Below, piece after piece: positions 1-7,179 of a stretch of 23,027 bases of DNA. The notes under the pieces are model-generated. The model was not told the DNA's origin. It saw only the letters and a program-made list of their open reading frames with translations, and did no database searches. The DNA is taken from the NCBI GenBank assembly GCA_035506135.1, contig DATJPY010000090.1:1-23027 (forward strand), written 5' to 3'. Positions within the stretch are counted from its first letter, which is position 1; each line of letters starts with the position of its first letter. Both the position numbers and the translations under genes were made by a program. Source of the DNA: DATJPY01 sp035506135 (GTDB taxonomy: Bacteria; Myxococcota_A; UBA9160; PR03).

Positions 1-521
1 AGGTGCGCGAGGCGCAGCGGCTCGGGGAGGTCGGCCTTGCGGCGGGAGGCGGCGACGAGCTCGGCGGCGGGCTCGGGCTCGATGCCGGCGCATGCCAGCC
101 AGAGGCCGCCAGGGAGCTTGCGTGCCGGGGGACAACGCTCGACGGTGTCGAGGCGCTCGGCCAGACCCGCGGCGCGCAGCGCGTGGGCGAGCCGGTGGTC
201 GGCGGGGTCGCGCCGGTTCACCACCAGCACCGGGAGACCGCTCGCCCTCGCCAGCTCCTCGACGTCGACGACGCCGAGCCCCGCGATGGTGATGCCGCCG
301 AGCACGAGGCTCTGCAGCGCGGGCCGGAAGCGCATCGAGCCGACCCAGCGCGCCAGGAACCCGCTCGCATCGGCGCCGTCGACCGGGAAGCGCTCGATCG
401 CGACGCCCTCGACGAGGTCGGCGGCCTCCATCATCACCGCGACGATCGGCACGTCGCGGTCTCGCCACTTGTCGAAGGCGCCGTCGTCGATGCCGAGCAG
501 GTGCGGGCGCGCGCGCTTCAT
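1..521 (-). CDS. DUF99 family protein (UPF0215-like), 3' end beyond the window
   Basis: I translated this by hand from the ATG at 521-519. It begins MKRARPHLLGIDDGAFDKW, the characteristic opening of DUF99 proteins. It continues with a VAVMMEAADLVEG strand and a hydrophobic SLVLGGITIAGLGVVD core followed by LPVLVVNRR. About 173 residues are visible, close to the usual full length for the family, and the stop lies left of base 1. DUF99 is mostly known from archaea and has been related by fold to endonuclease V, but its function is not established. The start ATG overlaps the stop of the upstream SLOG gene (ATGA, 4-base overlap), so the two are probably translationally coupled. The family assignment is from memory of the N-terminal motif and the fold relation is family knowledge. 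No catalytic claim is made. Confidence 0.75.
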   Translation of the reverse strand, partial: MKRARPHLLGIDDGAFDKWRDRDVPIVAVMMEAADLVEGVAIERFPVDGADASGFLARWVGSMRFRPALQSLVLGGITIAGLGVVDVEELARASGLPVLVVNRRDPADHRLAHALRAAGLAERLDTVERCPPARKLPGGLWLACAGIEPEPAAELVAASRRKADLPEPLRLAH

Positions 522-964
522 GCGGGGAGAACCTCCTCGAGGAAGTGCCGCGCGAGCTCACCGATCCCCGGCTGCTGGCTCTCGCGCGGACCCGCGACGT
601 TGAGGACGCGCACGCCCAGCTCGGCCAGCCACCCGCGCACCGCGGCGGCGTCCGGGTCGGCGGCGAGGTCGACGAGGCGGTGCGGGCGGCCGAGCGCGCG
701 CGCGCACTCGATGGTGAAGGCGGTGCCACCCCTCGGCGCGCCACGCGTGAGGATCAGCGTCGCGTCGGCGTCGCGCACGTTCCACTCCGTGCGCTCCGCG
801 TAGTCGCGGCTCGGCGTCTCGCGCAGCGGAAAGCGCGCATCGATCGCGCCGTCCTCCGCGCGGCGGCCGCGCGGACACCAGCCTCCGCAGTCGAGCCCGC
901 GCGCCAGCGCGACCGCGAGCGCGGCGCGGTCGACGCCGGTCTGGCCGCCCGAGACGATGCGCAC
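518..964 (-). CDS. SLOG-fold putative molybdenum carrier (YpsA/MoCo carrier-like) protein
   Basis: The 148-aa product starts VRIVSGGQTGVDRAAL, the glycine-rich nucleotide-binding loop of the 'putative molybdenum carrier' (cpYpsA/SLOG) family. Further conserved blocks follow: GGWCPRGRRAEDG, the Arg-rich RDYAERTEWNVRDADATLI segment, TRGAPRGGTAFTIE and a C-terminal LNVAGPRESQQPG. These proteins have a Rossmann-like fold and are thought to bind a nucleotide-related ligand. The molybdenum-carrier name comes from one algal relative, and the bacterial role is unknown. I chose GTG 964 (TTG 967 is also possible) because the conserved domain begins there and the acylphosphatase stop lies 7 bases upstream. 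An upstream in-frame ATG at 1105 would place more than 40 non-conserved residues inside the acylphosphatase gene. It sits between acylphosphatase and DUF99 in a tight minus-strand operon. Confidence 0.8.
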   Translation of the reverse strand: MRIVSGGQTGVDRAALAVALARGLDCGGWCPRGRRAEDGAIDARFPLRETPSRDYAERTEWNVRDADATLILTRGAPRGGTAFTIECARALGRPHRLVDLAADPDAAAVRGWLAELGVRVLNVAGPRESQQPGIGELARHFLEEVLPA

Positions 965-971
965 CAAGGGA

Positions 972-1253
972 TCAGTACCGCACGTCGAAGCCCGCGAGAC
1001 CCTCCGGCGCCTCCTCCGACACATCGACCCGCTCGACGCGCGCGCCGGGAGGTCCCTCGCGGCAGAAGGCGAGCGCGGCGTCGACGGCGTCGGGGCGCCC
1101 CTCAAAGATCGCCTCGACGCTGCCGTCGGGGCGATTGCGCACCCAGCCGGCGAGCCCGAGGGTGCGAGCGCGGCGCTCGGTCGAGCCGCGGAACCAGACG
1201 CCCTGGACGCGGCCGTGCACGCGCACGCGGCGGCGGATCGGCGCGTCGGTCAT
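972..1253 (-). CDS. acyP: Acylphosphatase
   Basis: The 93-aa protein has the usual length for the family and shows the full acylphosphatase signature. VHGRVQGVWFRGSTERRA contains the phosphate-binding loop with its catalytic Arg, and GWVRNRPDGSVEAIFEG contains the catalytic Asn. It hydrolyses the carboxyl-phosphate bond of acyl phosphates such as acetyl or carbamoyl phosphate in the cytoplasm. The physiological role in bacteria is often unclear. It is the first gene of a three-gene minus-strand operon with the SLOG protein and DUF99. It is divergent from the amidohydrolase gene across 77 bases in which I saw no convincing promoter or Shine-Dalgarno sequence. The assignment is secure. Confidence 0.95.
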   Translation of the reverse strand: MTDAPIRRRVRVHGRVQGVWFRGSTERRARTLGLAGWVRNRPDGSVEAIFEGRPDAVDAALAFCREGPPGARVERVDVSEEAPEGLAGFDVRY

Positions 1254-1330
1254 GCCGCGGGAGCGTAGCCCGCGTAGAATCCCGGCGGCGGCGGCATCGG
1301 GCCGCGCGCGGCGAAACGGGAGCTCCGGAC

Positions 1331-2524
1331 ATGGATCCGCTCGCGACCCTGCTCGACGAGGCGCGCAAGGAGCTGCCCGATGCGGTGCGGCTGCGCCGCC
1401 GCATCCACCGCAACCCGGAGCTCGGGCTCGTGCTCCCCGACACGCAGCGCGCGGTGCTCGAGGCGCTCGAGGGGCTCAGCCTCGAGGTCGCGACGGGCGG
1501 CGCGACCAGCGCCGTGGTCGCGACGGTGCGGGGTGTCAGGCCGGGCCGGACGCTGCTGCTGCGCGCGGACATGGACGCGCTCCCGATGGAAGAGCAGAGC
1601 GGGCTCGAGTTCGCTTCGCAGCACGCGGGCCGCATGCACGCGTGCGGCCACGATGCGCACGTCGCGATGCTCGCGGGCGCTGCGAGGCTGCTGGCGCGCC
1701 GCCGCGCCGAGCTCGCGGGCACCGTGAAGCTGCTGTTCCAGCCCGGCGAGGAGGGCTTCGCCGGCGCGCGCGTCCTCATCGAGGAAGGGCTGCTCGAGCG
1801 GGAGCCGCGCGTCGACGCCGCCTTCGCGATCCACGTCGACTCGACCCTGCCGGTCGGGCGGGTCGCGCTGCGGCCGGGGCCGATCCTGGCCGCGGGCGAC
1901 GTGCTCTCGATCGACGTCAGCGGCCGCGGCGGACATGCCTCGATGCCGCACCTCGCCGCCGACCCGATCCCGGTGGCATGCGAGATCGTGAGCGCGCTCC
2001 AGAGCTTCGTCACACGCCGGATCAACGCCTTCGATCCGGTGGTGATCACGGTGTCGCGGATCCAGGCGGGCACCACGAGCAATGTGATTCCGGCGAGCGC
2101 GAGCCTGCTCGGCACCATCCGCTGCGTGTCGGAGGCGACGCGCACGGCGGCGCACGAGGGCGTGCGCCGGGTCGCGGCCGGGGTCGCCGCCGCGCACGGC
2201 CTCGAAGCCAAGGTCCACATCATCCCCGGCTATCCGGTGACGGTGAACGACGCCGGCTTCGCCGGCTTCGCGAGCGGAGTGGCCGGCGACCTGCTCGGCG
2301 CGGGCGGCGTGATCGAGATGCCCGCTCCGGTCATGGGCGCCGAGGACTTCTCCTACGTGCTCGAGCGCGTGCCGGGCGCGCTCGTGTTCCTCGGCGCGCG
2401 ACCCGCGGGCGCCGAGCCGGCACCGCTGCACTCGAACCGCATGGTGATCGACGAGGACGCCATGGCGGCCGGCATCGCCCTGCACGCCGCAGTGTCGATG
2501 CGCTGGCTGGGAGGCGCGGCGTGA
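1331..2524 (+). CDS. M20 family metallo-amidohydrolase (hippurate/IAA-amino-acid hydrolase type)
   Basis: The 397-aa product belongs to the M20D peptidase/amidohydrolase family, which removes acyl groups from N-acyl amino acids. The N-terminus has the RRRIHRNPELG motif. Metal-binding blocks follow in the expected order: LLRADMDALPMEE, HACGHDAHVAML (Cys and His ligands), LFQPGEEGFAGA (Glu-Glu), and near the C-terminus GAEDFSYVLE. The dimerisation (lid) domain contains GRGGHASMPH and the conserved NVIPASASLLGTIR. There is no signal peptide, so it is probably cytoplasmic. I chose ATG 1331 because the homology begins right after it. The frame stays open far upstream (to 545), but only because GC-rich antisense sequence lacks stops. 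The last codons overlap the next gene (GTGA). The exact substrate cannot be read from sequence. Confidence 0.93.
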   Translation: MDPLATLLDEARKELPDAVRLRRRIHRNPELGLVLPDTQRAVLEALEGLSLEVATGGATSAVVATVRGVRPGRTLLLRADMDALPMEEQSGLEFASQHAGRMHACGHDAHVAMLAGAARLLARRRAELAGTVKLLFQPGEEGFAGARVLIEEGLLEREPRVDAAFAIHVDSTLPVGRVALRPGPILAAGDVLSIDVSGRGGHASMPHLAADPIPVACEIVSALQSFVTRRINAFDPVVITVSRIQAGTTSNVIPASASLLGTIRCVSEATRTAAHEGVRRVAAGVAAAHGLEAKVHIIPGYPVTVNDAGFAGFASGVAGDLLGAGGVIEMPAPVMGAEDFSYVLERVPGALVFLGARPAGAEPAPLHSNRMVIDEDAMAAGIALHAAVSMRWLGGAA

Positions 2525-2892
2525 AGGCGGGCTGGCCGCTCTCGCCCGCGGCCGCGCGCGTCTTCTACAACGCGGCCGACGCGTGGGTCGAGCGCAGTGG
2601 CGAGATCGACGCCGTGGCCGAGCTGGCTCCCCGACTGGCGGCCCGGCGCGATCGCCGTCGCCTCGCGCGCGCTCTCTGGCTGCTCGAGTGGTCTCCGCGC
2701 CTCGGCCTGCGCTCGGCGCGGGGGCTCTCGTGGCTGCCGCGCGAGGAGCGGCGCGCGTGGCTCGATCGCCTCGAGCGCGGTGGCATCGGGCCCGCGCGCC
2801 GCGCCGCCTCGCGTGTGCACGGGCTGGTCGACGCGTGCTACGGCGAGCGCCGGCGCAGCGCACCGAGCGCGAGCGCGGCGGCGGAGGGCTGA
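2521..2892 (+). CDS. Hypothetical protein overlapping the amidohydrolase
   Basis: The 123-aa product starts at a GTG overlapping the amidohydrolase stop (GTGA), which suggests translational coupling. It begins VKAGWPLSPAAARVFYNAADAW and is Arg- and Ala-rich with predicted helices (PRLAARRDRRRLARALWLLEW, then LPREERRAWLDRLERGG). There is no signal peptide or obvious membrane segment. The third codon positions are almost all G or C, as in its neighbours, which supports real coding. The opening resembles the short helical segments found ahead of some oxidoreductase or dehydrogenase subunits, but I cannot name a family. It ends 3 bases before the convergent stop of the sigma factor gene. Function is unknown. 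Confidence 0.7.
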   Translation: MKAGWPLSPAAARVFYNAADAWVERSGEIDAVAELAPRLAARRDRRRLARALWLLEWSPRLGLRSARGLSWLPREERRAWLDRLERGGIGPARRAASRVHGLVDACYGERRRSAPSASAAAEG

Positions 2893-2895
2893 AGC

Positions 2896-3846
2896 CTACT
2901 CCTTCGGCTGCGCGTAGTACTCGAAGTCGACCATGTTCTCCTTCATGTACTCGCGCAGGCGCGCGACCACGCGCGCCTCGAGCTGCCGCACACGCTCCCG
3001 CGTCACGCCGAAGGCGTCGCCCATCTCCTGCAGCGTCTTCGGCTCGGCGGCGAGGATGCGCTCGTCGATGATGCGGCGGTCGCGCTCGTCGAGCGTCTGC
3101 TTGAACGCCACGAGCTTCTCCTGGAAGACGCGCCGCAGCTCCTCATCGGCGACGTTCTGCTCTGCCGAGGGGACGGTCGAGGCGATGAAGTCGCCGTAGC
3201 TGGCGCTGCCCTCCTCGTCGCGCAGCGGCGCCTCGAACGAGAGGTCGCCCTGCGCCAGGCGCTGCTCCATGTCGCGCACGTCGTCCTCGCTGACCTCGAG
3301 CCGCTCGGCGATCAGGCGCGGCGCGGCCTCGTAGCCGAGCCGCTCGAGCTCGCGCTTCTCCTTGTTCAGCCGGAAGAAGAGCTTGCGCTGCGCGCGCGTG
3401 GTGCCGAGCCGCACCATCCGGATGTTGTCGAGCAGGTACTTCAGGATGTAGGCGCGGATCCAGTAGGCGGCGTAGGAGGAGAGCTTCACGCCCTGGTAGG
3501 GGTCGAAGCGCTGCACCGCCTGCATCAGGCCGACGTTCCCCTCCTGGATCAGATCGAGGAGGTTGGTCCAGGTGCGCCGGTACTCCATCGCGATCTTGAC
3601 GACCAGGCGGAGGTTCGAGAGCACGAGGCGCCGCGCGGCCTCGACGTCGCCGTGCTCCACCCAGCGCAGCGCGAGCGAGTGCTCCTCCTCGCGCGGGATC
3701 GGCGCGTGATGGCGGAGCTGGGCGAGGTACTGCGTGAGCGTGTCGCCGCGCCCGATCTCCCGCTCCGCCGGCGCGGGCGGCGCGGGAGTCGACGGAGCGG
3801 GGAGGACGCTGGCGGGCTCGCGAGGGGGAGACGGATCGCCGCTCAC
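2896..3846 (-). CDS. rpoH: RNA polymerase sigma factor, RpoH (sigma-32) group
   Basis: The 316-aa sigma-70 family protein has no region 1.1. Region 2 is clear at residues about 72-137 (RLVLSNLRLVVKIAMEY, LLDLIQEGNVGLMQAVQRFDP, KLSSYAAYWIRAYI). It is followed at about 151-163 by RAQRKLFFRLNKE. This matches the RpoH box (Q-R/K-K-L-F-F), a core-binding insertion that separates heat-shock sigma factors from the housekeeping type. Region 4.2 holds the helix-turn-helix TLQEMGDAFGVTRERVRQLE at about 271-290. The start is GTG. The first ~35 residues form a Pro/Ala/Ser-rich extension not found in E. coli RpoH (284 aa). The gene lies 25 bases downstream of the cytochrome c gene and probably shares its promoter. 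Lineages like this can carry several RpoH-group paralogues, so it may not be the sole heat-shock factor. Confidence 0.88.
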   Translation of the reverse strand: MSGDPSPPREPASVLPAPSTPAPPAPAEREIGRGDTLTQYLAQLRHHAPIPREEEHSLALRWVEHGDVEAARRLVLSNLRLVVKIAMEYRRTWTNLLDLIQEGNVGLMQAVQRFDPYQGVKLSSYAAYWIRAYILKYLLDNIRMVRLGTTRAQRKLFFRLNKEKRELERLGYEAAPRLIAERLEVSEDDVRDMEQRLAQGDLSFEAPLRDEEGSASYGDFIASTVPSAEQNVADEELRRVFQEKLVAFKQTLDERDRRIIDERILAAEPKTLQEMGDAFGVTRERVRQLEARVVARLREYMKENMVDFEYYAQPKE

Positions 3847-3871
3847 GCGCCGGAGGCTAGCAGAGCGACCT

Positions 3872-4291
3872 CTACTGCTTGTGGAACGTGCGGATGTACG
3901 CGATGACGTCCTGGATCTGCTGCTCGGTCAGCACGCCGCCCCACGGCGCCATCAGCGGCGAGCCGCCCTGCGCCGCACCCCCGCCCTTGATCACGTTCGC
4001 CAGGTCGGCGTCGGTTCCCGTCTTGCCGTCCTTGTCGGTGTCGAACTTGAACTCGCCCTTGGTGAAGTCGCGCGGCGGCGTGCCCATCGCGACCGCCGCG
4101 GCCGCCGCCGGTCCGTCGCCGTGGCCGGAGGTGCCGTGACACGAGGCGCAGTTCTGCTCGAAGACGATCTTGCCCGCCGCCGCGTCGCCCGCGGCACGCG
4201 CCGGCGCCGGGCCGCTCCCGACGCCGAACGCGACGACGAGGAGGCCGAGGCCGAGCGGGGTCCAGCCGAGCGGGATCCAGGTCCGGGTCAT
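3872..4291 (-). CDS. Secreted class I cytochrome c (single haem)
   Basis: The 139-aa precursor has a Sec signal peptide (about residues 1-34: basic start, hydrophobic LGLGLLVVAFGVG, ARA-A cleavage site). It then has one haem c site, C48-A-S-C-H52, in the context FEQNCASCHG. The likely distal ligand is Met in GSPLMAPWGG near residue 113, followed by the typical C-terminal helix LTEQQIQDVIAYIRTF. The mature protein is thus a small periplasmic electron carrier of about 105 residues. Between haem site and Met lies FKFDTDKDGKTGTDADL, an acidic DxDxDG stretch resembling a calcium-binding loop but not in strict EF-hand spacing. ATG 4291 follows a GAGAGG-type ribosome site. It is co-directional with the RpoH-type gene (25 bases apart), an unexpected pairing. 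Partner enzyme unknown. Confidence 0.88.
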   Translation of the reverse strand: MTRTWIPLGWTPLGLGLLVVAFGVGSGPAPARAAGDAAAGKIVFEQNCASCHGTSGHGDGPAAAAAVAMGTPPRDFTKGEFKFDTDKDGKTGTDADLANVIKGGGAAQGGSPLMAPWGGVLTEQQIQDVIAYIRTFHKQ

Positions 4292-4307
4292 CGCTTTCCT
4301 CTCTTCG

Positions 4308-4335
4308 GGACGGCCGGGCGCTCGGCCCGGCGTCC
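4308..4335 (-). repeat. Hairpin in the 5' leader of the cytochrome c gene
   Basis: GGACG-(G bulge)-CCGGGC pairs with GCCCGG-CGTCC across a 5-base loop, giving an 11-bp GC stem with one bulge. It lies 16 bases upstream of the cytochrome c ATG on the transcribed strand. It could affect ribosome access or RNA stability. No T-tract follows, so a terminator is unlikely. Confidence 0.5.
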
Positions 4336-4397
4336 GCACGGTGACTGCACCCCGGTTCGACGCGGCGAAGGCGCCGCCTCTTCGGACCGGGGCGCGG

Positions 4398-4426
4398 ATC
4401 ATAAGAAGCGCTCCCGAGCGCGTCAA
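4398..4426 (-). promoter_or_regulatory. Sigma-70-like promoter for cytochrome c and the RpoH-type gene
   Basis: On the minus strand TTGACG (4426-4421) and TATGAT (4403-4398) are separated by exactly 17 bases, each matching consensus at five of six positions. The -35 hexamer overlaps the pepA stop codon. The expected start lies near 4390, leaving a leader of about 100 bases. The spacer contains a perfect inverted repeat, GCGCTC-CC-GAGCGC (4408-4421), a possible operator. This is the best promoter match in the window. Confidence 0.75.
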
Positions 4427-5940
4427 ACGCCGCCGCGCGGCCAGTCCTGCAGCAGCTCGACCAGCGTCCGCACGCCGACGCCGGTGGCGCCGTACGGCTG
4501 GCAGGGCCCCGTCTTCGACGTGTAGGCGGTGCCGGCGATGTCGAGGTGTGCCCACGGCGTGTCGCCCACGAAGCGCGACAGGAAGGCGGCCGCAGTCGAG
4601 GCGCCCGCGTCGCGGCTGCCGCTCACGTTCTTCAGATCCGCCACCTGGCTGCGCATCTCGTCGCGGTGCTCGTCGAGGAGCGGCATCGGCCACATCCGCT
4701 CGCCGCTCGCCTCGCCCGCCCGGCGGATCGCGTCCGACAGCGCCGGGTGGTTGCCGAAGAGACCGCTGGCGTGGCTGCCGAGCGCCACCACGCACGCGCC
4801 GGTGAGCGTCGCGAGATCGACCATCGCGGCGGGCTCGAACTGCGTTCGCGCGTAGTGGAGCGCGTCGCACAGCACGAGGCGTCCCTCCGCGTCGGTATTC
4901 TGGATCTCGATCGTCTGGCCCGACATGGAGGTCAGGATGTCGCCCGGCCGGTAGGCACCGCCGCCCGGGAGGTTCTCCGCGGCGGCCAGGATGCCGACCA
5001 CGTGCAGCGGGAGATCGAGCAGCGCCGCCGCGCGCAGCGCTCCGACCACCGCCGCCGCACCCGACATGTCGTGCTTCATGTCCTGCATGCCGCCGGCCGG
5101 CTTGATCGAGATGCCGCCCGAGTCGAAGGTGATGCCCTTGCCGATCAGGCACACGGTCGCGCGGTCGCGGCCGCGGGGGCGGTGCTCGAGCACGACCAGG
5201 CGCGGCGGATTCGAGCTCCCCTGTCCCACCGCGAGCAGCGCGCCCATCCCGCGCCGCCGCAGCTCCGGCACCTCGAGCACACGGCAGGCGAGGCCGACCT
5301 CGCGCGCCAGGCTCCGCGCCTCGCGCGCGAGCGCCGCCGGCGTCAACGCGTTGGGCGGCTCGTTGGAGAGGCGCCGCGACACGTTCTGGGACTCGGCCAC
5401 CGCCACGCCGAGCTCCACCGCCGCGCGCGCCGCGCGCAGATCGCTCGCGCGCTCGAGCCGCAGCGAGACGCGCGCCACCGGCGGCCGCGCCTCCTCGCGC
5501 TTCGTGCGCCAGGCATCGGATCGATAGCCCGACAGCACGGCGCCCTCCGCCATCGCGCGTGCGGCGCTGGCGGTCCCGAGCCGCCGCGACGTCACCAGCG
5601 GGATCGCCACCGACCGCGCCCCGCGCGCCGCCGCGGCGCCCACGGCGCGGCCGACGACCTGGCGCAGCGCCTCCGCATCGAGCTTCGCGGCCTCCCCGAG
5701 GCCGAGCAGCAGGACGCGGCGCGGTCCGCCGCGCGCGCGCCCATACAGGAGCAGGCTGTCGCTCTTGCGGCCGCGGAAGTCGCCGCTGCGGAACACCGCC
5801 TCGAGCTGCCCCCCGAGCGCGCGGTCGAGGGCCGCGAGCCGCGCAGGCCGGCGCGCGCCACGCTCGAAGCCGAACAGCGGGAGCGCCAGCAGATCGACCG
5901 CCGCCCGCGCGGGTTCGAGCGTCTCCACCAGGACCTTCAT
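4423..5940 (-). CDS. pepA: Leucyl aminopeptidase (M17), PepA
   Basis: The 505-aa protein has typical M17 length with an N-terminal macro-like domain (about 1-170) and a C-terminal catalytic domain. Metal and catalytic motifs are intact: GKGITFDSGGISIKP, MKHDMSGAAAV, and the family signature NTDAEGRL beginning at residue 348, with the metal-binding Asp and Glu at 350 and 352. It cleaves N-terminal residues, preferably leucine, from peptides in the cytoplasm. In enterobacteria the same protein also binds DNA, but nothing here shows that. ATG 5940 is preceded by a strong GAGGAGG ribosome site. It is divergent from tolQ with only 75 bases between the two starts. Confidence 0.96.
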   Translation of the reverse strand: MKVLVETLEPARAAVDLLALPLFGFERGARRPARLAALDRALGGQLEAVFRSGDFRGRKSDSLLLYGRARGGPRRVLLLGLGEAAKLDAEALRQVVGRAVGAAAARGARSVAIPLVTSRRLGTASAARAMAEGAVLSGYRSDAWRTKREEARPPVARVSLRLERASDLRAARAAVELGVAVAESQNVSRRLSNEPPNALTPAALAREARSLAREVGLACRVLEVPELRRRGMGALLAVGQGSSNPPRLVVLEHRPRGRDRATVCLIGKGITFDSGGISIKPAGGMQDMKHDMSGAAAVVGALRAAALLDLPLHVVGILAAAENLPGGGAYRPGDILTSMSGQTIEIQNTDAEGRLVLCDALHYARTQFEPAAMVDLATLTGACVVALGSHASGLFGNHPALSDAIRRAGEASGERMWPMPLLDEHRDEMRSQVADLKNVSGSRDAGASTAAAFLSRFVGDTPWAHLDIAGTAYTSKTGPCQPYGATGVGVRTLVELLQDWPRGGV

Positions 5941-5960
5941 GAAGCCTCCTCGAGCGCAAT

Positions 5961-5989
5961 TTGAACCAGGGCGGGGTCTTTCCTACTCT
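5961..5989 (+). promoter_or_regulatory. Sigma-70-like promoter of the tol operon
   Basis: TTGAAC (5961-5966), a 17-base spacer and TACTCT (5984-5989) lie 26 bases before the tolQ ATG. A start near 5996 would give a leader of about 20 bases that still includes the GAGAGG ribosome site. The same TACTCT -10 hexamer is used in the promoter candidate of the pan operon. Confidence 0.6.
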
Positions 5990-6015
5990 CCCGCCGACTC
6001 GGACACGAGAGGAAC

Positions 6016-6762
6016 ATGGCGCTGTTTCTCGCCGGGGCGGACTGGGGGGTACGTCTCGCGAGTCTCGACGTGCTGGACCTGATCCTTCAGGCCAGCTGGC
6101 TCGTCAAGCTCGTCCTCCTCCTTCTGGGCCTCGCCTCAGTCATCTCATGGGCCATCATCGCAATGAAGTGGCGCGAGCTCCGGCGCGCCGCCGAAGATAG
6201 CGAGGCCTTCCTCGAGGTGTACCACGAGGGCTCGCTCGAAGCGGCGAGCGAGGCCGCGCGCGAGCTGCCCTCGAGCCCGATCGCGCAGATCTTCCTCGAG
6301 GGGTACGCCGAGCTGGGACGCATCGCGCGCTACGCCGGGCGCACACCGGGCGCGCTGGGCGAGGCGCAGCTCCGCGCCTTCGAGCGCCTGGTCGACTGGA
6401 GCGCGACGCACGAGAGCCAGCGCCTCGAGCGCGGGCTCGAGTTCCTCGCGACCACGGGCAGCGCGGCGCCCTTCGTCGGCCTCTTCGGCACCGTGGTCGG
6501 CATCATCAATTCCTTCGGCAACATCGGCCAGAGCGGGAGCGCGAGCCTCGCGGTGGTGGCGCCGGGCATCGCCGAGGCGCTGATCGCCACGGCCGTCGGC
6601 CTGGCCGCGGCCATCCCGGCCACGATCTTCTACAACCACTTCGTCGGCGAGCTGCGTCGTCTCTCGGTGTCGATCGAGCTCTTCAGCACCGAGCTCCAGA
6701 CCGACGTGCGCAGCCGCGGCGCGCGCGCTGCGGGCGACGCGGCGCGCGCCACGGGCGGCTGA
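6016..6762 (+). CDS. tolQ: TolQ, proton-channel subunit of the Tol motor
   Basis: The 248-aa MotA/TolQ/ExbB family inner-membrane protein has three membrane segments. The first is near residues 24-50 (ILQASWLVKLVLLLLGLASVI). The second is at about 150-172 (TTGSAAPFVGLFGTVVGII). The third is at about 186-208 (GIAEALIATAVGLAAAIPA). A large cytoplasmic loop lies between the first two. With TolR it uses the proton gradient to drive TolA, which tightens the outer membrane at the division site. It starts the tolQRAB-cpoB row and is followed 3 bases later by tolR. The thioesterase gene ybgC, often upstream of tolQ, is absent. ExbB is the alternative, but the downstream tolA and tolB settle the name. 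Confidence 0.95.
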   Translation: MALFLAGADWGVRLASLDVLDLILQASWLVKLVLLLLGLASVISWAIIAMKWRELRRAAEDSEAFLEVYHEGSLEAASEAARELPSSPIAQIFLEGYAELGRIARYAGRTPGALGEAQLRAFERLVDWSATHESQRLERGLEFLATTGSAAPFVGLFGTVVGIINSFGNIGQSGSASLAVVAPGIAEALIATAVGLAAAIPATIFYNHFVGELRRLSVSIELFSTELQTDVRSRGARAAGDAARATGG

Positions 6763-6765
6763 GGC

Positions 6766-7176
6766 GTGGCGGTCCGGCGCGCCGGGGCAGGCGGCCGCGA
6801 GATCTCCGAGATCAACGTGACGCCGTTCGTCGACGTGATGCTGGTGCTGCTCGTGATCTTCATGGTGACCGCGCCGATGATGCAGCAGGGCGTCGACGTC
6901 GATCTCCCGCAGACCACGACCCAGCCCCTGCGGCTCAACCAGGAGCCGCTGGTGCTGACGGTGCGCAAGGACGGCAAGGCCTTCCTGGGCCGCCAGGAGA
7001 TCGCCCTCGCCGAGCTGCAGCCGAAGCTGGTCGCGGTCTTCGGCGCGCGCGGCGACAAGGAGCTGTATCTGCGGGCCGACCGCGACGCGCCCTACGGCCT
7101 GGTCGTCAAGGCCATGGCGGCGGCGCGCGGGGCCGGCGCGACCAAGCTCGGCGTCGTGACGGAGCCGGAGGGATAG
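6766..7176 (+). CDS. tolR: TolR, proton-channel subunit of the Tol motor
   Basis: The 136-aa ExbD/TolR family protein starts at GTG 6766, 3 bases after tolQ. After a short cytoplasmic tail comes EISEINVTPFVDVMLVLLVIFMVTAP (residues 12-37), the single membrane helix, with the conserved protonatable Asp at 23. The rest is the periplasmic domain, including VLTVRKDGKAFLG and the C-terminal TKLGVVTEPEG strand. It forms the proton path with TolQ and is thought to contact the cell wall when activated. Length and spacing are normal for the family. Confidence 0.95.
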   Translation: MAVRRAGAGGREISEINVTPFVDVMLVLLVIFMVTAPMMQQGVDVDLPQTTTQPLRLNQEPLVLTVRKDGKAFLGRQEIALAELQPKLVAVFGARGDKELYLRADRDAPYGLVVKAMAAARGAGATKLGVVTEPEG

Positions 7177-7179
7177 GCC

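Noticed and set aside
1275..1280. TAGAAT as a possible -10 element for the amidohydrolase
   Set aside because: No acceptable -35 hexamer at 16-18 bases upstream. A single hexamer is not enough.
545..1330. Upstream extension of the amidohydrolase frame
   Set aside because: It runs antisense to the acylphosphatase and SLOG genes and lacks any homology. ATG 1331 fits the family N-terminus.
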